Assembly: GCF_003350325.1 (NCBI RefSeq)
Contig: NZ_QLYZ01000002.1
Location: 248,001-312,000, forward strand
Origin: Vibrio rhodolitus
GTDB lineage: Bacteria > Pseudomonadota > Gammaproteobacteria > Enterobacterales > Vibrionaceae
Reading direction: 5' to 3'
DNA: 64,000 bases
This document shows positions 8,186 to 17,580 of the stretch, in pieces (position 1 is the first letter of the stretch; each line of letters begins with the position of its first letter). A program made the position numbers and the translations under genes. The notes under the pieces were generated by a model, which saw only the letters and a list, made by a program, of their open reading frames with translations, did not search any database and was not told the DNA's origin.

Positions 8186-11098
8186 TTAAGCCAATAATGC
8201 CATTAGGGCATCAATAGACTCATCAACCTTCGTTTTCAGCTCATACCTTACCGCAAGGTAGGCGACATTTGGTTGCTCTGAGCCTTCTACCGTTTGGCAA
8301 ATTTGATGTAGTGCTAACAAACCTAAACTACCAGCTGAACCTTTCAGTTTATGTACCAACTGTTTTACCTCATTGGCATCGCCTTTATCACTTGCTTGCT
8401 CAAGAAGTTGCAAGATTTCGTTACTGCCTTGAACGAACAACTGCGCAATTTGCATCATCTTTTCTTTGCCCAGCACCTGCATATCATCGACAATAAGCTG
8501 CTTGTTAATGATCACCTCGTTCTCCTTAACCTGTGAACTATTGTTTGATTCACCGCGACAAAGCGGCAGTTCAACTTGTTCGAGTAGCAACGACTTTCCT
8601 TCGAGCCTGTTTTGAATAAGCATGCACAGTGCATCTTTATCTAAAGGTTTTGCTAAGTAACCATCAAAGCCTGCCGACAAATAGCTCTCAACTTCTTCGC
8701 TAAATACGTGCGCAGAAACTGCGATAAACGGTGTTTTTTCTTCATCTGGTCGGGCGAAACTGTCTTGAATTTCACGTAGCTCGACCAACAAGTCACGTCC
8801 ATCACAATCCGGTAAGTTTATGTCTAACAGGGCGATATCAAATTGCTGCTCTTTGAACAGCTGCCTTGCTTTTTCACCATCTTCAGCAATCGTCACTCGA
8901 TGTCCCAAGCTAGTTAAAAATCCTTCTGCAACTACACAGTTAACGGGATTATCTTCAACCAGCAGCACTTTAGCTTGTACTGAGTTGTGTAAGGTTTGTT
9001 TTTGTTTGACGACTTCTTTGCCTACTTGCAAAGGTAAGGTAAACCAAAAACGACTACCCTGACCCACTTCCGACTCAACACCTAATGCCCCGCCCATCGC
9101 TTCCACAATGCGCTTACTGATGGCTAAGCCTAGACCCGTGCCACCTTTGCTACTTAGTCCACCCTCAGCCTGAGTAAAGGCATCAAACAGGCTTTCCATC
9201 TCTTTTTCAGAAATACCAATACCAGAGTCTGATACTTCAAACGTCACGTAGTGATCTTCTTCTAGTGAAACGTAGATGTCGACATGACCAGATTCAGTAA
9301 ACTTAATCGCATTGCCGACTAAATTAGTCAGTACTTGGCTGATACGCGTTACATCACCAAGCCAGAAAGGACCGATATCGCTTTCAATTAAGCAGCTTAG
9401 TTCAAGGTGTTTCTCTTGAGCTCGACCTTGCATCAATTGATTAACGTCATCGACCATATAGTGAAGGTTAAAATCGACTGGACGAATCTCTAAATGCCCA
9501 GCTTCTATTTTGGAGTAATCCAACACATCATTAAGAATGGCTAGCAGCGTCTTACCGCTACGGTTGATGATATCAACATAGTATGATTGCTGAGAGTTAA
9601 GACCCGCATCTTTCAATAGACGAGCCGTGCCAAGTACGCCATTCATCGGAGTACGAATCTCATGGCTCATAGTCGCCAAAAACGCCGACTTAGCACGGCT
9701 CGCCTGCTCAGCTTCTTGGCGTGCTTTTGCGTGGTTGAGAACCTCGTTATTGAGGCGCTTATTGGCATCTTGTAACTGTACAGTTCGCTCAGTAACCAGT
9801 TCTTCCAAACGCTCTTTGTGCTCTTCTAATTGGCGTTTTGCTTCAATTTCACTTTCAGCCACCACTTTCAATGCTTGCGCAGTATTTCTTGCTGTGATGA
9901 TAGCTTGCCCCATGTGAGCAAGCTCGTCGTTACCTTTAACAGTAATATCAACTTTCAGTTGCCCTTGAGCAATGGAGAGTAATGCGGAGGAGTATTCAGC
10001 AAGGCGCTTTAACACCGAGACATAAACCACTTTCCACACGATAAGCACCACGATAACCAAACCAAGTACGGTCAAAATAGTCAGAGTTAACTGCGCGTAA
10101 TTCAGCGTAGTTTTAAGCTCATCAACTGCCTTAGTCGTGGTGCGGTTAGAGTCGTCAACAAGTTTGTTAATTGTGGTATTTAAGGCGCTAAATTGAGTTA
10201 GCGTATCTTGCATTAAGTTTTGCGATTCAAGTTCATTGTGGTGTCGCTGCATTACAACACTAAACACCACATCACGCTTCTCTAGTTGCGCGAGTAAATC
10301 AGACATCTGCACCGAGCGTGTTGGATCTTCTACTGCTTGCACACGACGCTTCATAATCGACAAGTTGTGATCAAATTGCTTACGAATATCACTTAAGCGG
10401 GAAGAGTTACTGATGGTGCGTATTTCTTCGATTTGATTAAGCAATTGAAACGCGAGCAAGTGCAGCTCGTGTAAACGTTCAGAAAGATCTAAGTCGACTT
10501 CCACCAGCGCATCTAGCGCTTGGTAGGCTTTATCGACCTTATTGTTTGCCAGCAAATCGTAGATATGGGTCACGTTCGCTACCGCAATCGTGCTGGTATT
10601 TGATACTTGAGTACGCGTTAGTTGTTCAAGCTCGAGCGCAAGATTGCGCATCTCTTCAGTACGTGAAGCGATGTCTTTTTCGAGAAACAGTTTCTTCTCA
10701 ACACCGATACCAAGCTTACCTAGCGTATCAATAATCTTCTGTACATCTGACTCTAACGTCGACAGTAGTTGAGAATCGAATGAGTCAGAGCCAAGTTGCT
10801 TAATATGAGTCAAAAGTGCACTTAATTGATCAAAAAGTACTTTGCCTGCTTGTTGGCGTTGATGCTCAGTTTTGGAGTTTGACAACGTTTGTACTGATGA
10901 GATGATGCGAGAGCTTAGCTCGGCAACTTGACGCGCTTCAATCATCGAAGGTATTGCAGTATTCACCACGTTACGTTCGGTCTTCGCGACCGAAGAAAAA
11001 CCAAACACACCAATGAAAGATGACATCAGCACCAACAGTGCCATGGCAAGAAAAGCAAACAGTAGCTTGCGCCCAATACTGGCTTTAGCTAGTAACAT
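8186..11098 (-). CDS. torS: Hybrid sensor histidine kinase of the TMAO respiration system
   Basis: Inner-membrane phosphorelay kinase that senses trimethylamine N-oxide together with TorT and phosphorylates the regulator TorR. The 970 residues contain: a TM segment near residue 20; a long helical periplasmic sensor to about 340; a second TM near 350; HAMP; a kinase core with H479 in SHEIRTPMNG; an ATPase domain; a receiver with D759 in LLDINLPDCDG; and an HPt domain with H916 in VHKLKGSAGS. This order matches E. coli TorS (914 residues). torT is divergently transcribed from only 80 bases away, which supports the name. torR and the tor reductase genes are not in this window. Confidence 0.87.
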   Translation of the reverse strand: MLLAKASIGRKLLFAFLAMALLVLMSSFIGVFGFSSVAKTERNVVNTAIPSMIEARQVAELSSRIISSVQTLSNSKTEHQRQQAGKVLFDQLSALLTHIKQLGSDSFDSQLLSTLESDVQKIIDTLGKLGIGVEKKLFLEKDIASRTEEMRNLALELEQLTRTQVSNTSTIAVANVTHIYDLLANNKVDKAYQALDALVEVDLDLSERLHELHLLAFQLLNQIEEIRTISNSSRLSDIRKQFDHNLSIMKRRVQAVEDPTRSVQMSDLLAQLEKRDVVFSVVMQRHHNELESQNLMQDTLTQFSALNTTINKLVDDSNRTTTKAVDELKTTLNYAQLTLTILTVLGLVIVVLIVWKVVYVSVLKRLAEYSSALLSIAQGQLKVDITVKGNDELAHMGQAIITARNTAQALKVVAESEIEAKRQLEEHKERLEELVTERTVQLQDANKRLNNEVLNHAKARQEAEQASRAKSAFLATMSHEIRTPMNGVLGTARLLKDAGLNSQQSYYVDIINRSGKTLLAILNDVLDYSKIEAGHLEIRPVDFNLHYMVDDVNQLMQGRAQEKHLELSCLIESDIGPFWLGDVTRISQVLTNLVGNAIKFTESGHVDIYVSLEEDHYVTFEVSDSGIGISEKEMESLFDAFTQAEGGLSSKGGTGLGLAISKRIVEAMGGALGVESEVGQGSRFWFTLPLQVGKEVVKQKQTLHNSVQAKVLLVEDNPVNCVVAEGFLTSLGHRVTIAEDGEKARQLFKEQQFDIALLDINLPDCDGRDLLVELREIQDSFARPDEEKTPFIAVSAHVFSEEVESYLSAGFDGYLAKPLDKDALCMLIQNRLEGKSLLLEQVELPLCRGESNNSSQVKENEVIINKQLIVDDMQVLGKEKMMQIAQLFVQGSNEILQLLEQASDKGDANEVKQLVHKLKGSAGSLGLLALHQICQTVEGSEQPNVAYLAVRYELKTKVDESIDALMALLA

Positions 11099-11178
11099 GC
11101 AAATTGATCACTTCTTAACTCATAGATAATGCGCTATATTCTGCAGTGTTTAGACTATTTAATCCAACGAAAAGCGTC

Positions 11179-12183
11179 ATGTTATCTCCTTCAGCGTGTA
11201 AATTCCGCATCCAATCATTCGCCATCATTTTATTTGGTATTATGTTTACCAACATCGCCGCGGCTAAAGAGCCACTGCGAGTTTGTGCACTCTATCCGCA
11301 CCTTAAAGATTCTTACTGGCTGTCAGTAAACTATGGAATGGTCGATGAAGCGCGCAAACAAGGAATTGAGCTACGCGTACTTGAGGCTGGTGGTTATCCA
11401 AATCAAGCAAAGCAAAAAGAGCAACTTGATCTTTGTATCAAGTGGAATGCCGATGCGATTATCCTCGGTACTGTGGCCCCTGATATGTTTTATTCCACGC
11501 TAAACAAAGCTGCCGCTTCTATCCCAGTCTTTGCAACCGTAAACCAACTGGATGTCAATAAATCCAACGAAACGGTACTCAAAGGCGTGGTTGGCGTCGA
11601 TTGGTACTGGATGGGTTTCTACACTGGTCAGTATTTAAAGCACAAGCATCCAAAAGGCTCAGGCATTACCAACATCGCCCTACTACCAGGTCCACAATCA
11701 AGTGGTGGCACAAAGCCTGTAATTCAGGGATTGCTCTCAGCGATTAAGGACAGTGACGTTCGGGTAGTTAATACTTATTGGGCTGACAATGACAAAGAGT
11801 TACAGCGTAACCTCGTTCAAAAATCAATTGAGACCAATAATATCGACTATATCGTGGGTAGCGCGGTGGCAATTGAAGCGGCTATTAGTGAACTGCGCAG
11901 CGCAGGAAAGACAGGTCAGATAGGCTTAGTTTCTACCTACCTCAGTCATGGCGTTTACCGAGGATTACTGCGTGGACGCGTTGAGTTCGCACCAACAGAC
12001 AAAATGGTTTTACAGGGTCGCCTCTCAATTCTGCAAGCTGTGAATTACCTAAATGGTAAAAGTTATGAGAAAGTTGAAGCGCCGATTATAGAAGCTCTGA
12101 CTCCAAACAAACTCAATCCTAAAGTGATTGCTGAGTCGCTTTCACCGTCAGAGTATCGCCCTACATTTTACGTACATAATTAG
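11179..12183 (+). CDS. torT: Periplasmic TMAO-sensing protein TorT
   Basis: Periplasmic binding protein of the LacI/ribose-binding fold that presents TMAO to TorS. The mature part matches E. coli TorT from VCALYPHLKDSYWLSVNYGM through RVLEAGGYPNQAKQ to the C-terminal SLSPSEYRPTFY. Starting at the ATG 11179 gives a 334-residue precursor with a signal peptide of roughly 32 residues ending near NIAAA. A GTG at 11146 in the same frame would add 11 residues before it; neither start has a strong ribosome site. It is divergent from torS and followed after 9 bases by mgsA, probably in one transcript. Confidence 0.88.
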   Translation: MLSPSACKFRIQSFAIILFGIMFTNIAAAKEPLRVCALYPHLKDSYWLSVNYGMVDEARKQGIELRVLEAGGYPNQAKQKEQLDLCIKWNADAIILGTVAPDMFYSTLNKAAASIPVFATVNQLDVNKSNETVLKGVVGVDWYWMGFYTGQYLKHKHPKGSGITNIALLPGPQSSGGTKPVIQGLLSAIKDSDVRVVNTYWADNDKELQRNLVQKSIETNNIDYIVGSAVAIEAAISELRSAGKTGQIGLVSTYLSHGVYRGLLRGRVEFAPTDKMVLQGRLSILQAVNYLNGKSYEKVEAPIIEALTPNKLNPKVIAESLSPSEYRPTFYVHN

Positions 12184-12192
12184 GATTATTAG

Positions 12193-12648
12193 ATGCAAAA
12201 AACTACTCGCACCATGCCTGCCCATAAGCACGTTGCCCTTGTTGCTCACGATAACTACAAACCAGAGTTGCTGCGTTGGGTAAAAGAGAATAAAGAAAAG
12301 CTACAGAAGCATTTTCTTTATGCCACAGGTACGACAGGCAATATGCTAAGTAAAGAAACTGGACTTGCTATTAAATCATTAATCAGTGGTCCTATGGGCG
12401 GTGATCAACAACTTGGCGCTCTAATATCTGAAGGTCAAATTGATGTGCTTATTTTCTTCTGGGACCCGTTAAATGCGGTTCCGCATGACCCAGATGTAAA
12501 GGCCCTGCTTCGTATCGCAAGTGTATGGAACATTCCTGTCGCGACCAACCGTGCGACGGCGAAATTCCTATTTGAGTCAGAGTTAATTGAGCAAGAAGTA
12601 GTGATTGAAATCCCAGACTATCAAGCCTACTTATCAGACCGTATTTAG
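12193..12648 (+). CDS. mgsA: Methylglyoxal synthase
   Basis: Converts dihydroxyacetone phosphate to methylglyoxal and phosphate, a bypass of lower glycolysis used when sugar phosphates build up. The 151-residue length is that of the family. [10 protein letters not shown] near the N-terminus, ATGTTGNML (phosphate loop) and [12 protein letters not shown] with the catalytic Asp are all present, as are FFWDPL and [10 protein letters not shown]. It follows torT by 9 bases, an unusual partner, and is closed by a terminator. Confidence 0.95.
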   Translation: MQKTTRTMPAHKHVALVAHDNYKPELLRWVKENKEKLQKHFLYATGTTGNMLSKETGLAIKSLISGPMGGDQQLGALISEGQIDVLIFFWDPLNAVPHDPDVKALLRIASVWNIPVATNRATAKFLFESELIEQEVVIEIPDYQAYLSDRI

Positions 12649-12660
12649 GTTTTGAGATAA

Positions 12661-12690
12661 AAAACCGAAGGGAGTACCTTCGGTTTTTTT
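12661..12690 (+). terminator. Intrinsic terminator after torT-mgsA
   Basis: AAACCGAAGG, GAGTA loop, CCTTCGGTTT and a run of T. The A run on the other side means it could also stop the helD transcript coming from the opposite strand. Confidence 0.9.
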
Positions 12691-12696
12691 ATTTAC

Positions 12697-14763
12697 TTAG
12701 CTACTGTGCTGAACCGGATATTCACCCGACAATAACTCTTTTACAAAGCATGAACCGCCACCATTGTAAGCAACCCACACTTTCTTCTTCGCGCGTGTCA
12801 AAGCGACATAAAACAAACGCCTCTCCTCTGCATGAGAAAAATCATCGTTAGATTGCGTCAGTACGCCATCAAGATGCAAGGTTTTCACTCGTGCAGGGAA
12901 CTGACCTTCATCAACGTTTAGTATCAGCACGTAATCGGCTTCACGCCCTTTACTCGCGTGGCAAGTCATGTACTCAATATCAAGTTGCTTAAATTGCTTC
13001 TGCCACTCTTCAAACAACTCAGGCTTGTGGTAATGGTTTCGCCCTAACAACATCACACTGGCAACTGTTTTAGATTTTCGGTCGAGTTGATCGAGGATCT
13101 TTTCCACGTTCGCCATTGGAATTAGTGATACCGCTTTGGCTTTATGCTCTTTATGGCTATTGAGCTCTTTGGCTAGCTGATTTGGGTTTTGCTGCACAAA
13201 GTGATTTGCCACTTGCCCTAACTGATTATTAAAACGATAAGTAGTATCGAGATAATGCAGCGTCGAGTTTGGAAAACGCTGTGAAAACCCGGTAGTTAGG
13301 TCTACATCAGAGCCAGCGAATTGATAAATAGACTGCCAATCATCACCCACCGCGAACAAAACACAGTCTTGGTTACGATTGTTGGCACACAAAGCTTCAA
13401 TCAGAGCCAGACGCTGCGGGGAAATATCTTGATACTCGTCTATCATGATGTATTTCCACGGCGCACTGAACTTCCCTTTAAGAACGTACTGATGAGCGCG
13501 GCTTATCATGGTGTTAAAGTCAATTTCACCCTGCTGCTTGAGCATATCTTGCCATGCTTGATAACAAGGCCACACCAGCGCAAGTTCGCTATTTAAACGA
13601 CTATACTCCGGGTGGTTTACGATTTGCTCTTGGATCTCTTTCTTAGTGACGCCAATTGCCGCAAGCTGCATCATTTGTGTCTCAAGCCACGCGATAAGCT
13701 TAGGGTTTTCCACATGGCTACCAAGCTCATCATCACCTGCAATATAAGCAATCGGCCATTTTGCTAAGTGTTTTTGCCAACGTTTGAAACTGGTCTCAGT
13801 CATCCAATGGCGCTTAAGCCAATCAGTACACCATGCTTGACGTAATTTATCGTCCAGCGCAATTGGCGACAGCTTAACTTGCGCTCCTTCGACTTGACGC
13901 AGAATATACAAGCCAAGTTGATGAAACGTATTCACCTTTACTTGTTCGGTTGAAGGGCCAACTTTGCTAAGCAATCTCTGCTTCATCTCATTAGCCGCAT
14001 CGCGACCAAAAGCCAACATTAGGATCTGATCCGCTTTTGCCATATGACTTTGCATCAAATAAGCAACACGCGCTGTCAACACGCTGGTTTTACCCGAACC
14101 TGCACCAGCTAACACCAAGTTATTGTTATCATTAAGTAGAACGGCTTTTTTCTGGCTTAGATTTAATGGTGACGATTCAATTTTTGAAAACAGTGCATCC
14201 CAGTTACCCAGCTCAGTAATGATCCAATCGTGGTTACGCACTTTTAATGTCTCTTGCGCGTCTTCAATCCAAGGCATGATGCGCTTCATTCGCTTGGGCA
14301 TGCGTTGGTTGGCTTCGGTAAGCGTCATCGACATCTGCGAAAAGTCGTCTTCAATATTCGACAGCCATTTTTCTAACTCAGAATGCGGTACAAAATGTTG
14401 CGCGCACTCTAAACCATAAATACGCTCTTCCCATCTTGGCAGGCGTTCGACAAGTTGGGTGCACTGAGTATGATGCCAAGATTGATAATGCGTTATCGCA
14501 TAGCGAGCAAATTGACGGCATCTATCCCAAGGCAGGCCCTGTACTAACCAAGATAACTGTTTGCCATCTTCTTCATGGGCGAAGAACTGAAGCGAGCCCC
14601 AGATAAGCCCCCGTTTTAAGTCAACTCTTCCGGACCAAATATTAAACGGGATTCGCTCTTCTCGGCTCTCTGAGCTCAATACCAGATAGTCGTTTTCAAG
14701 AGAGACATTGTGATATTCATTTTGAATAAAAAACTTTGCAGTCTTATTCGCTGTTAGCTGCAT
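12697..14763 (-). CDS. helD: DNA helicase IV
   Basis: Superfamily 1 (UvrD-like) 3'-5' DNA helicase. The first 200 residues form the HelD-specific N-terminal region (RGLIWGSLQF matches RGLVWGELEF of E. coli). The helicase core has Walker A GAGSGKTS, LAFGRDAANEM (Ia), DEYQDISPQR (II), GDDWQSIYQFAGS (III), DTTYRFN (IV), TCHASKGREADYV (V) and YVALTRAKKKVW (VI). I chose the ATG at 14763 (688 residues, close to the 684 of E. coli); the frame is open to an ATG at 14811 that has no ribosome site. Confidence 0.92.
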   Translation of the reverse strand: MQLTANKTAKFFIQNEYHNVSLENDYLVLSSESREERIPFNIWSGRVDLKRGLIWGSLQFFAHEEDGKQLSWLVQGLPWDRCRQFARYAITHYQSWHHTQCTQLVERLPRWEERIYGLECAQHFVPHSELEKWLSNIEDDFSQMSMTLTEANQRMPKRMKRIMPWIEDAQETLKVRNHDWIITELGNWDALFSKIESSPLNLSQKKAVLLNDNNNLVLAGAGSGKTSVLTARVAYLMQSHMAKADQILMLAFGRDAANEMKQRLLSKVGPSTEQVKVNTFHQLGLYILRQVEGAQVKLSPIALDDKLRQAWCTDWLKRHWMTETSFKRWQKHLAKWPIAYIAGDDELGSHVENPKLIAWLETQMMQLAAIGVTKKEIQEQIVNHPEYSRLNSELALVWPCYQAWQDMLKQQGEIDFNTMISRAHQYVLKGKFSAPWKYIMIDEYQDISPQRLALIEALCANNRNQDCVLFAVGDDWQSIYQFAGSDVDLTTGFSQRFPNSTLHYLDTTYRFNNQLGQVANHFVQQNPNQLAKELNSHKEHKAKAVSLIPMANVEKILDQLDRKSKTVASVMLLGRNHYHKPELFEEWQKQFKQLDIEYMTCHASKGREADYVLILNVDEGQFPARVKTLHLDGVLTQSNDDFSHAEERRLFYVALTRAKKKVWVAYNGGGSCFVKELLSGEYPVQHSS

Positions 14764-14998
14764 TCTAATCGGCCTATAGATTCCATTAGCGCCATAATAC
14801 CGCATCAGCAAATTGATTTAAAAAGTGTTTTGAAAATTGGCGGTCAATTCTTTTTATTTGTTTAAGATTGCATCTGCTAAGCGTTTAAATCTGACACCTA
14901 CCAACAAATATGCGCATTTTTCAGCCGAACAAACCATAATATCTATCACCGTCAGGTGTTTAGTATTGAATGTTTGATACTATAGTGTTCAGGATAAA

Positions 14999-17188
14999 AT
15001 GGATGTTGGGTACTTTGTGCACTTTTTTAGTCAATTACGTAATTACTGGAGCAATAAAACCTTTAATTACAGCCTGCTGATTCTTACGACCTTATTGGGT
15101 GTTGTCGTCCCAACTTGGTACTATCAACTCAACTCACTGGTTATTCCTTTGATTCTTGGGGTCATTGCTGCTGCGCTTGCAGAAAGTGATGATAGTTTCA
15201 CAGGTAGGATCAAATCGGTCACCTTGACTTTGATCTGTTTTGCCATTGCCTCTCTGTCAATTGAAGTCTTATTTAACAACCCACCATTTTTCGCCATTGG
15301 TCTGTTTTTCTCGACGTTTGGTTTTATCATGCTCGGCTCCATCGGTCCCCGTTACGCTAGTATCGCGTTTGGCTCCTTGTTGATTGCGATCTACACCATG
15401 CTCGGCGCTCATGAGAGCACTAACATCTGGTTCCAACCATTAATGCTGCTGACAGGGGCAATTTGGTACTTTTTTATGTCAATGATTTGGCATATGTTTT
15501 GGCCAATGCAACCAGTACAGCAAAGCTTAGCCAATGTATTTGTGTCACTGGCAGATTATCTTGATGCTAAAAGTGAGCTGTTCTACCCGGTTGTTGATTT
15601 AAACCCTCAGCCTTACCGTATTCGCGAAGCGAACTTAAACGCCGCCACCGTCTCTGCACTCAACCAGTGTAAAATGACATTACTGACCCGCTCAAAACGT
15701 GGACATATCGACGGCGCGAGTGACCGTTTTCTTAATATTTATTTCTTGGTACAAGATATTCACGAGCGAGTCAGTTCTAGCCATTACCGCTATCAAGAGC
15801 TGGCAGAACACTTTGGGCGCTCAGATATCCTTTTCCGCTTTAAGCACCTACTTGAAGTCCAAAGTAAAGCTTGCCTAGAAATTGCCACCGCGATCCGACT
15901 CGGTAATACCTATCAATACGACGATTCGATTATGGCATTGGATGAGCTGCAATCCTCGATTTCTTATCTGCAGCAGCAAAATAAGCCAGAATGGCGTTTA
16001 CTACTTTTGCAACTCAGTTATCTATTCAATAACCTAGCGACGGTAGACAAACAACTCAGTAACTTCAATAACCCAGACGCTAATCGTTTGGAGGAAGGTG
16101 TCCTTGATGACACCGACGCTCACACGCCTAAGGCAATGTGGCAGCGTATCAAAGCCAATTTCAACACTGACTCTATGTTGTTTCGCCATGCAGTGCGCAT
16201 GTCTATCGCACTGACTTTGGGCTACGGCATTATCCAATTGTTTGATATTGAGCGCGGCTATTGGATCTTATTAACCACTCTCTTTGTCTGCCAGCCAAAC
16301 TACAGCGCGACCAAACAAAAGCTGGTGGCTCGAGTTGCCGGAACGCTGGCAGGTCTTCTGATTGGTGCGCCTTTACTCGCGATGTTCCCTTCTCAAGAGA
16401 GCCAGTTGGTATTTATTGTTCTCTCAGGTGTGGCTTTCTTTGCCTTTAGAATTGCCAACTACGGCTATGCCACCGGCTTTATCACCTTGCTGGTGCTATT
16501 CTGCTTTAACCAGCTAGGAGAAGGTTTTGCAGTGGTATTACCTCGCCTTGCCGATACGCTCGTCGGCTGCGCACTCGCCGTTGCTGCCGTAACCTTCATC
16601 TTCCCAGACTGGCAATCAAAACGCTTGCACAAAGTGATGGCGGAAGCGGTCAAAGCCAACAAAGACTACTTAGCGCAAATTATTGGTCAATATCGCTTAG
16701 GTAAAAGTGATAGCCTTGCCTATCGCATTGCTCGTCGTAGCGCGCACAATCAAGATGCAACCCTATCTTCTGCTATCAGCTCTATGCTGGTCGAGCCGGG
16801 CAAATATCACTCTGCAGTTGATGAAAGCTTCCGATTGTTAACACTCAACCATGCCCTGCTAAGTTATATTTCCGCTATGGGTGCGCATCGCCAACCAATT
16901 GAGAATGACACTACTCACCAGTTGGTTTTGCAATCGCATCGTGTGATCCATCGCCACCTTGATGTTTTATACACGCAGCTGCACGACCGTTGTGTTGAAT
17001 GTGACACTTCGGATATAGATGACCCAGCCCTTGAGTCACGCCTTGCAGAATGGCGTGATGAAGATGATTCATCGGCGCGATTTGTCTTGCAGCAGCTTTA
17101 TCTTATCTATCGAATGTTGCCAGAACTTCACTCGCTAGCAAGCAAGTGTGCCGTGCGTGTTGCAGCTAAAGAGAGTGACTCCAATTAA
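14999..17188 (+). CDS. yccS: YccS-like FUSC-family inner membrane protein
   Basis: A 729-residue protein with two membrane blocks: about six segments in residues 20-165 and another block from about 400 to 545, separated by a soluble region of about 220 residues and followed by a soluble C-terminal part. This is the fusaric-acid-resistance (FUSC) plan shared by E. coli YccS (717 residues) and YhfK. The second block begins with RMSIALTLGYGIIQLFDIERGYW and contains LFVCQPNYSATKQKLVARV, the FUSC signature region. A transport role is assumed for the family but no substrate is known. Confidence 0.85.
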   Translation: MDVGYFVHFFSQLRNYWSNKTFNYSLLILTTLLGVVVPTWYYQLNSLVIPLILGVIAAALAESDDSFTGRIKSVTLTLICFAIASLSIEVLFNNPPFFAIGLFFSTFGFIMLGSIGPRYASIAFGSLLIAIYTMLGAHESTNIWFQPLMLLTGAIWYFFMSMIWHMFWPMQPVQQSLANVFVSLADYLDAKSELFYPVVDLNPQPYRIREANLNAATVSALNQCKMTLLTRSKRGHIDGASDRFLNIYFLVQDIHERVSSSHYRYQELAEHFGRSDILFRFKHLLEVQSKACLEIATAIRLGNTYQYDDSIMALDELQSSISYLQQQNKPEWRLLLLQLSYLFNNLATVDKQLSNFNNPDANRLEEGVLDDTDAHTPKAMWQRIKANFNTDSMLFRHAVRMSIALTLGYGIIQLFDIERGYWILLTTLFVCQPNYSATKQKLVARVAGTLAGLLIGAPLLAMFPSQESQLVFIVLSGVAFFAFRIANYGYATGFITLLVLFCFNQLGEGFAVVLPRLADTLVGCALAVAAVTFIFPDWQSKRLHKVMAEAVKANKDYLAQIIGQYRLGKSDSLAYRIARRSAHNQDATLSSAISSMLVEPGKYHSAVDESFRLLTLNHALLSYISAMGAHRQPIENDTTHQLVLQSHRVIHRHLDVLYTQLHDRCVECDTSDIDDPALESRLAEWRDEDDSSARFVLQQLYLIYRMLPELHSLASKCAVRVAAKESDSN

Positions 17189-17197
17189 GCCTCTATT

Positions 17198-17230
17198 GAG
17201 TGAGATGTCAGCTTTACTGACTTCTCGCTC
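17198..17230 (+). terminator. Long hairpin after yccS
   Basis: GAGTGAGATGTCAG and CTGACTTCTCGCTC pair over about 14 positions with one mismatch and one wobble, 9 bases after the yccS stop. There is no T run after it, so it may protect the 3' end rather than terminate by itself. Confidence 0.45.
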
Positions 17231-17301
17231 TCCTCTGACATTATGCGGACATTAACCTGCTTAATTCACTTATCCTCTATTTATCAACTGACGGAGGATT
17301 T

Positions 17302-17502
17302 ATGAAACGCGGTACGACAGAAAATCACTCAGCAGATACATCCAACAAAATCACACGTCTTGATCTGCTTAAAACACAGTTAAACAAGCTAACACCAAAG
17401 CAACTGTCTGAGCTACGCGGTGCGATTGACGCTAAACTCAACGTTCAACCGAATGTCGTGATCAGCGATGAAGAGAGTGCCTTTATTCGCAGTCTTTTCT
17501 GA
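17302..17502 (+). CDS. Small uncharacterised protein (66 aa)
   Basis: I do not recognise this protein. It is 66 residues, charged, without a signal peptide or membrane segment. A predicted helical middle (RLDLLKTQLNKLTPKQLSEL) is followed by a conserved-looking tail ending SDEESAFIRSLF. ACGGAGGATTT directly before the ATG is a strong ribosome site, which supports translation. It sits alone between yccS and glpD on the same strand. Confidence 0.6.
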   Translation: MKRGTTENHSADTSNKITRLDLLKTQLNKLTPKQLSELRGAIDAKLNVQPNVVISDEESAFIRSLF

Positions 17503-17580
17503 TCTTTAAAAACTGTCCCTTTCTTAACTATACTGTTGATAAGCCAAGTGATATGAGCTTTTCGATACAAAGGGATAGGT

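Noticed and set aside
8186..11098. Naming this kinase as a LuxN/LuxQ-type quorum sensor
   Set aside because: It has the long helical periplasmic region and HPt domain of TorS and lies divergent from torT.
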